Positions 58,139 to 64,000 of a stretch of DNA of 64,000 nt are shown piece after piece. Where the stretch lies: contig CM043705.1 of the NCBI GenBank assembly GCA_023935145.1, positions 16,622,501 to 16,686,500 on the forward strand, read 5' to 3'. Every line of letters starts with the position of its first letter. Position 1 is the stretch's first letter. Position numbers and translations under genes: made by a program. The notes below the pieces were generated by a model. That model was not told the DNA's origin, made no database searches, and was given only the letters and a program-made list of their open reading frames with translations. This DNA comes from Bretschneidera sinensis (taxonomy: Eukaryota > Streptophyta > Magnoliopsida > Brassicales > Akaniaceae).

Positions 58139-58372
58139 TGACAATAACAAGATCAGAGAACAAAGAAAAGTAAAACAGAGGGATTTGGCCGAATGGAATC
58201 TGCCCTTTCACCTTGGGCTTACTCCCTTCTTACAATCTCTGATATACATAATTACCATATTACAAAAGATATGTACAGATATTCCAAAATTACATCCCTT
58301 TAAGTAATGGCCTAACTGATTCTCCTAATATTTATACAGCTGTAATACAATTGCATCCCTTAAACAGTAACA
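58139..58372 (-). repeat. 3' LTR of the deleted copia element
   Basis: TGACAATAACAAGATCAG onward is shared with 61405-61521 for the first ~117 bases. The right end (TTAAACAGTAACA) is set by the TG...CA rule and could be a deletion joint instead. Confidence 0.7.
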
Positions 58373-58374
58373 GT

Positions 58375-60245
58375 AGAACGAAACTTCTCAAACCAAGCAC
58401 AGGGAGCTTGCTTGAGTCCATACAAAAAATTATCTCAACCGACAAACAGAACTAAGAGGGACATTGAGAAGACCAGGAGGAAGACACAGATTGTCTTTAA
58501 AAGATTTTCATTAAGAAAAACATTCTTAACATCCATTGATATTAGTGACCAATTCTGAGAGGCAACTAAAGAAAGAAGAAGGTGCACTGTTGCCATCTTC
58601 ACTACAAAAGCAAATGTTTCTTCATAATCAACCCCATATTCTTGTCTATTTCCAAGAGCAATAAGTCTGGCCTTATAGCGATTCAATCTACCATCAGACC
58701 AAAACTTTGTAGTAAAGACCCATATACCTCCGATAGGCTTGACAGCAGGTAGACAAGGCCCACGTCCCATGTCTGATTGTCATTTAGGGCGTCATATTCA
58801 TCTTGCATAACCTTTTTCCAACAATCATGAAAAGAAGCATGATTAAAGGATCGAGGCATATGAATAATTGAAGGAGAAACAAGTAAAGATAACCTTTGTG
58901 GTGGTTTAGAAATTCTAGTCGATCAACAAATCGGAAGTTGTGGTGGGGGTGGGGCCAGAATTGGTGCAGAAATTGCAGGAGGGAAGTAGGAGGAAGCGTT
59001 CTCTTTAGATCGACAAACATAAACAAGCCCTGGTTTGAATCTGCGAGACTCATCGGAAAAAACAGGCAATATAGAAATAGATGATTTTGTAGATTGAAAG
59101 TAATAAATATTTTCAAGAAAAATCACATAACGTGAGACTCAAATTTTCTAGGAATCAGGATCATAACACAAGAAGCCTTTTTGGCTAGTACAAAAACAGC
59201 ACAACCGAAAGAAAGGAGTCTCATTATTTATTGATGAGGATTGCTGTCGATTGATAAGGTAGACAGGTGACTGAACCAATCCAACCCAAAAGGTAGTAAG
59301 AACAGAGCTCTCATTCAAGAGAGCTCGAACAGTGTCTAAGATGTGAAGGTTTTTGCGTTTGGCTACCCCATTTTATTGTGGAGTAGCTGTACATGACCTT
59401 TGCCATAGGATGCCAGAGGTACATAAGAATTCCTGGAAATAATTTGCCTACTCTCCCCCTTGATCAGAACGAAGGGTCTTAATTTTACAAGAAAATTGAG
59501 TATCTATCACAGTGAGAAATTGCTTAAAAACAGTAAACACTTCAAATGTGGTATGCAGAGAATATACCCAAGTAAATCGACTAAAATTATCTATAAAAGT
59601 AACAAAATACTTGTATCCACAACGAGAAATAATTGGTGTTACACCCCAGGCATCCGTATGAATCACATCAAAACAAGAAGTAGCAATTTTATTATGCATT
59701 GGAAAAGGTAAAGTCTTGGCTTTTGCTAAACAACTTGTTTGACATTGAAAATTATCAGAAAAACAGCTAACTCTAGGCAACAGTTTCTTACAAATCATAA
59801 GATTGAGTTTCTGTTGGTTAGGATGACCCAACAGATGATGCCACAGTGAAAATTCATAAGGAACAACAAAAAAATGCAGAAAAAGAAGTAGCAGATGGAG
59901 GTTTCTGACAGGGTTGATTATGCAAGTCCATAGGGAAGAGTGGCCCCTCCTTATTCCCCTTCCCGATCACCTGCCCCGTTCTCATGTCCTGGATAAAACA
60001 GTCATAAGGTGAAAATAACACATTACAATTATTATCAACCAGCTGTCCAACAGAGATAATTGAGGAATATGAAGAACATTACACAACCTAGGAAATGGTT
60101 GAGAGATAAACAGGTGGAGATTACCAATGGCTCGAACAGGCATAGAGTGTCCATTTGCTGTACGAACGTAAGGGATAGGTGTATGTGGACTAGAAGAAAT
60201 GATGGGCTTAAAATCCCAAGTCAATGAGAAGCTCCTGAATCAAGA
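58375..60245 (-). pseudogene. copia pol: protease, integrase, partial RT
   Basis: Protease active site YLDSGASH at about 60215-60245, followed by a stop and TWDFKPIISS. Zinc-finger part LGHPNQQKLNL at about 59800, then C..C (FQCQTSCLAKAKT). Integrase core with Asp in IHTDAWG, Asp in FIDNFSRFTW and the downstream ATPQ-stop-NGVAKRKN region at about 59330-59380, where the expected VERK Glu reads AKRK. RT at 58384-58770 (IGGIWVFTTKFWSDGRLNRYKARL, SMDVKNVFLNE, YGLKQAP) stops before the active site. Confidence 0.82.
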
Positions 60246-60247
60246 TA

Positions 60248-61158
60248 TCATTTGGCTGGAGAAGGATGAGGTTTACCTGAAAATCCCATTGATGAGAATG
60301 CAGCAGCAAGGGTAGCCAGGATAATTTGTTGAGAGAAGAACCAGCAGCATGTGTAACAGGAGCTCCAACAGAAGCAGCAAAATACCTTTGACTTCATGCA
60401 TTGGGAGGCATAATGTCCAAACTCATGGCATGAAAAACACTGTATCTTGCTGATGTCTTTTCCTTCAGGCTTAGATGTCGCTGCAAAGGCAACATCAGAT
60501 GGTCCAGACATTGAACAAGTGTTAATAGCATGTTGTGTACGAAGACGTTGTTCCTCTCGAAGCAATTCATTCAAGCAAACAGATAAATTAGGCACAGGAG
60601 ATCTATTTAGCAAACTGGCTTCACGATCTCAAAATCTCTACGAAGCTTCATAAGAAACTGGTGCTTCTGTGTTTGCTCATGAACCTCTTGGATGACTAGA
60701 ATAGACACATCTGGCTTCTCAAAATAAACTAGAGAACTATACTCTTGCCACAATGCCATGAACTCAGAATGATAGTCTTGTATTGATCGCTCACCTTGAC
60801 TCTAATCTGCTATTTCATTCTCTAACTGAAAGCGGCACGCTTCATTCCCCTGATGATACACTTTCTTCAGATATACCCACATAGCAGCAGTCTTATATGT
60901 TCGTAGATTTACCCCAATTTGAGGCTCTACCGTGGAAAGCATCCAACTGACGACCTTGGAATTTTGAGTCTCTGGTTTGTGATGCTCAGTGATTTTCATT
61001 GCTTCTGGTTGTGGAAGAGTCCCATCCACAATACCCCATAACTCCTTTCCCATCACATACATCCGGAAAGTGAACTCCCACAAGAAATAATTCTTCCCTT
61101 TGAAGTGCTCAATAGAGATCTTCTCGCTATCCATGGCCCAAACTGAGATCCAAACCAT
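60248..61158 (-). pseudogene. copia gag
   Basis: From about 61134 (MDSEKISIEHFKGKNYFLW), through KVVSWMLSTVEPQIG and AMWVYLKKVYHQGNEAC to 60802. After a stop the region continues to a zinc knuckle IQCFSCHEFGHYASQC (CX2CX4HX4C) at about 60400-60450. Stops and a frameshift between 60613 and 60800. Confidence 0.82.
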
Positions 61159-61404
61159 ATCAAGATCCAGCCGTGAGACTCAAAAAGTGCACACGACACC
61201 TAAGAGACAAAACAACAAATTAATTGCAGGAAAAGCGGAGACTGCAGTTTTTTGGAAAAGCCAGAAAATTTCTAAAGTACCCAAAAAATCCCTAGACTCC
61301 TAGGACTGAGAAAATCTGCCACAAACTGATTGATCCTAGGAAACTCTAGAGATCGATTTCTTGATCAAATAATAAATCTTCTGAGTATTAAAGCTCTAAT
61401 ACCA

Positions 61405-61521
61405 TGACAAGAACAAGATCAGAGAATAAAGAAAAGTAAAATTAAGGGATTTGACCGAATGGAATCTGCTCTTTCAGCTTGGGCTTACTCCCTTCTTATG
61501 ATCTCTGATTTACATAATTAC
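61405..61521 (-). repeat. Truncated 5' LTR of the deleted copia element
   Basis: 117 bp shared with the left LTR; cut where TGTTGAGAGTCC of another copia LTR begins at 61522. The missing part does not reappear after that element. Confidence 0.75.
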
Positions 61522-61772
61522 TGTTGAGAGTCCTAATTAGATTTCTTATTATGTGTCCTAGTAGGTTTTTTAGTTTTACTTAGTTTATGTCTGTCTTATC
61601 TAGTTGAGATTTCATAATCTTATTAGGTTTGATATTCGTAAGTCTATATATAGGACAGTTGAATTGTATTCATATCATTAATCAATAATACAAAATTCTT
61701 TTCAATTCTTATTTTTAACATGGTATCAAAGCTCAAGGTTTGGGATACTGGAGGTGATCTGAGATAGGCACC

Positions 61773-61817
<45 letters not shown>

Positions 61818-62402
61818 AGGATCTTTATAATTTCTGTTTTGTTTTTTTTTTCCCGGCAATTTTTTCGATGCATCCCTGATACCATCCAATGGTGCATACT
61901 GCCAGTGAGATGGTTTGACTAAAGTAGTTATTAGCAGAACTTGGGGTTAACCAGTTAAGTCCAATGAGCTTGGCATATGACAATCAAGCAGTTATTCATA
62001 CGGCAAATAATCCAGCGTTTCATGAGAGAACTAAACGTATTGAAGTTGATAGTCATGTTGTTCGAGAAAAGCTTATACAACATGTGATTAGTACTAGACA
62101 TGTGAAGTCGACAGATAAGTTAGTATATTTATTTACAAAATCATTGGATTGTTCTCAAGTTCGATTTATTTGTAACAAATTAGGTGCATATAATATCTAT
62201 GCTTCAACTTGAGGGTGAGTGTTGAGAGTCTTAATAGGATTCTTAATGAGTATCCTACTAGGTTTGAATCATATTTATCTTATCTAATTACTATGTCCTA
62301 TTCCTATTAGACTTAGTATTTATAAGTCAATAGATTGGGTCAATTGTATTCTTTTCATTCAATCAATAAGACAAAATTCTTTTCAATTATTGTTTTTCAA
62401 CA
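61522..62402 (+). mobile_element. Short-LTR copia remnant: LTR, leader, RNase H tail, LTR
   Basis: LTR 61522-61720 (199 bp), primer site TGGTATCAAAGC (61721-61732) and a leader with (AT)n at about 61776-61814. Then a jump to the RNase H C-terminus (61920-62212), a polypurine tract CTTGAGGGTGAG and an LTR 62220-62402 (183 bp). The two LTRs differ clearly and the flanks ATTAC/ATGTT do not match, so this may be a recombinant of two family members, not one deleted element. Confidence 0.75.
61920..62212 (+). pseudogene. copia RNase H C-terminal remnant
   Basis: DNQAVIHTANNPAFHERTKR, IEVDSHVVREKL, HVKSTDKLVYLFTKSL and CNKLGAYNIYAST are the standard closing words of copia RNase H, open from 61964 to the stop at 62212. 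The catalytic N-terminal half is missing. Confidence 0.88.
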
Positions 62403-62621
62403 ATGTTCACTCAGTTCCAAAATGATTGTCACTTTTGAGACTTATTGAAGCAATTTTGACTAATTTTTTTAAAAAAATATTTTATTGATTTAAAATCATA
62501 ATTTTATTTTTTTTGAAAACTTGTGAAGTCTATGAAAGTACGTTTGAAAACATTTACTACTTTATTAGTTTAAAATTAAAGAAAAATTAATCATTTAATT
62601 GAGTGAATCATGCAAAGTGAA
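62403..62621. other. AT-rich spacer between two copia LTRs
   Basis: 219 bp with no recognisable feature. Confidence 0.5.
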
Positions 62622-63284
62622 CGTTGAGAATCCTATTTGGATTCTTAACAAGTGTCCTAGTAGTCTTGGATTATATGTAAATTATTATGTCCTAATCCTA
62701 TTAGGCTTAGTATTCATAAGTCTATATATTGGGTCAATAGTATTTGTTTTAATCAATCAATAAGACAGTTTTTTTAGTCATTATTTTCAACATGATATCA
62801 GAGCGACTATTCCTTAGGAGCCCACATAAAAAAAAAGAATAAAAAAAGTTATTGTTCATGGCCGTCGTCACCCACTCGCCACCTCCCGCCGTCGTCTCTC
62901 ACCTGAGCACACCATTACGATCGGAATTTTTTGAACTACTCCAATCTGCCCACCACGCACTGACACCCACCGGAAAGCAACCAAAACCACCATACACCAC
63001 CGCAAACCCCAAACTCCGATCTACCACCTTTCGGTCACCCCACACCAAATCGCACGACCAGAAGACGCCAACAACTAAAACCCACCAAACCCCGACTTAT
63101 TCCGACGCCGACGACTGACACCAAACGTTACGTTGATCTGTTCCTGTTTTCGACACTTGTTTCCGGCGGTAAGTGGTCATTGGAGACCATATCCGGGGTT
63201 GCCCTGTTCTGACGACACCACCCCTGTGTTCGGCACTCCTTTCCGGGCAAGGGTGGCCATCCGTTTGCTCAGACCCATTTGCAT

Positions 63285-63545
63285 CAGAGCTATTTGGTTA
63301 CTTGGTCAGAACTGGTCAGAACTTGTTTGGTTACTTGATTAGTCCTGTTTGGTTACTTGGTTAGATATGTTTGGTTACTTGGTTGGCACTTGTTTGGTTG
63401 CGTGGTTAACACTAGTTTCGTTATTTGGTTAGCACCAGCACCTGTTTGGTTACTTGGTTAGCACCAGCACCTGTTCGATTACTAGGTTAGCACCTGTTCG
63501 GTTCGTTGGTTAATAACATGTTTGGTTATTGGATTATTTTATTTA
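63285..63545 (+). repeat. Imperfect ~20-33-bp repeat in the copia leader
   Basis: About ten copies of TTTGGTTACTTGGTTAGCAC with changes and with CAGCACCTG spacers. Confidence 0.8.
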
Positions 63546-63634
63546 CCGGATTATAATCTGTCACTATGGAGTCCAAGATTGTCTCTAGTACCTCTCTCTA
63601 GCTAAGTCCTGATATTATTACTACTCAAAAGTTG

Positions 63635-64000
63635 AAGTAGTAATTACGTTCAATGGTCCAAGACAGTCTATAAATATGCCACTGGTCAAGGCAAGCAAAA
63701 ATTTCTTAAGATGATCCGCCTACCGATCCGAATTTGTTTGATACATGGGAACAAGAGGATTCCTTACTCATCACTCTATTATGGAATTCAATGGAGCCCC
63801 AAATTGCCGATTTATGTACACATCTTGACACTTGTAAGGAAGTTTGGGATTATATTCGTTTGTTATATTCTAGCAATCTTCGTCGGACGCATGATGTGAA
63901 TGTCAAGTTCTTTCATGGCCAACAAGGTAATCGAGATATCACTGAATGTTTTGTTCATATGAAGCGAAAGTCTTTAGAATTTTGTACTTTAATTCCTATT
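63635..64000 (+). pseudogene. copia gag N-terminal region (UBN2-like), one frameshift
   Basis: KLN-stop-stop-NYVQWSKTVYKYATGQGKQKF at about 63635-63705. A one-base loss at about 63710 shifts the frame, which then reads TDPNLFDTWEQEDSLL, IADLCTHLDTCKEVWDYIRL and LRRTHDVNVKFFHGQQGNRD, and stays open to the edge. The rest lies outside the window. Confidence 0.82.

Larger units (their letters stand above)
58139..61521 (-). mobile_element. Copia element with deleted pol end
   Basis: Minus strand. 5' LTR remnant 61405-61521; primer site 61393-61404 (TGGTATTAGAGC); gag, protease, integrase, RT up to AWFEKFRST; then directly the 3' LTR (58139-58372). RT after the YGLKQAP motif, RNase H and the polypurine tract are missing. 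The 5' LTR is cut at 61521 by a short-LTR copia LTR. Multiple stops. Confidence 0.85.
62622..64000 (+). mobile_element. 5' part of a short-LTR copia element running off the window
   Basis: LTR 62622-62792 (171 bp; first base changed, CGTTGAGAATCC), primer site TGATATCAGAGC (62793-62804), a CT/CA-rich leader (62856-63118 reads as a Pro/Thr/His-rich frame, doubtful as protein), a repeat tract (63285-63545), then gag from about 63635 to the window end. Confidence 0.8.

Noticed and set aside
62856..63118. 88-codon Pro/Thr/His-rich frame after the copia primer site
   Set aside because: It sits in the leader, ahead of the recognisable gag, and its composition follows the CA-rich leader; no support as a protein.

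Overview
The window reads as a repeat-rich stretch of an angiosperm (probably eudicot) nuclear chromosome. It has spliced genes with GT-AG introns, plant Ty1/copia and Ty3/gypsy retrotransposons with tRNA-type primer binding sites, AT-rich spacers and microsatellites. Nothing in it is bacterial or organellar. Roughly nine tenths of what I can assign is retrotransposon, mostly decayed and nested.

Only one complete host gene is visible: an eight-exon lipid phosphate phosphatase of the PAP2 superfamily on the minus strand (32941-37405). Its three catalytic motifs are intact and the joined exons give 344 aa. An orphan acidic C-terminal exon of an unrecognised gene lies at 57349-57609 on the minus strand.

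Layout. 1-15.9 kb is a stack. A defective Tork-like copia element (plus, to 4253) sits inside the reverse transcriptase of a SIRE-like copia element (minus, 4254-9730). That element cuts a long TGTAACGACCC-type LTR (9731-10815), which abuts the 3' end of a chromodomain gypsy element (10828-11460). A non-coding, repeat-filled, Retand/LARD-like element (minus) follows to about 15.9 kb. 16.5-32.1 kb holds a 14.6-kb Athila-like element (16891-31530) with a second, deleted Athila derivative (18829-24637) nested in it. The outer one sits between two head-to-head short-LTR copia ends. 32.9-37.6 kb is the phosphatase gene. 38.0-46.8 kb has a 2.4-kb solo LTR (38950-41374), a tandem array, a decayed Retand-like gag with LTR, and a 785-bp shortened relative of the solo LTR. 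46.8-54.6 kb is a copia pol cut by a plus-strand Athila derivative (48026-54543) whose gag start has been flipped to the other strand. 54.6-58.1 kb is mostly spacer plus the orphan exon. 58.1-64.0 kb is a minus-strand copia element and a cluster of short-LTR copia ends, the last running off the window.

The most interesting signal is in the LTRs of the two deleted Athila derivatives. All four copies carry motifs equal or nearly equal to the plant snRNA upstream sequence element (RTCCCACATCG), and the proximal one lies exactly 33 bases before a TATATAAG box. That is the spacing known for RNA polymerase II snRNA genes. Other notable points are an inversion that splits one gag gene across strands, a 2-kb array of short imperfect hairpin units, and several LTR-born minisatellites. 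All assignments come from reading the sequence; no database search was run.
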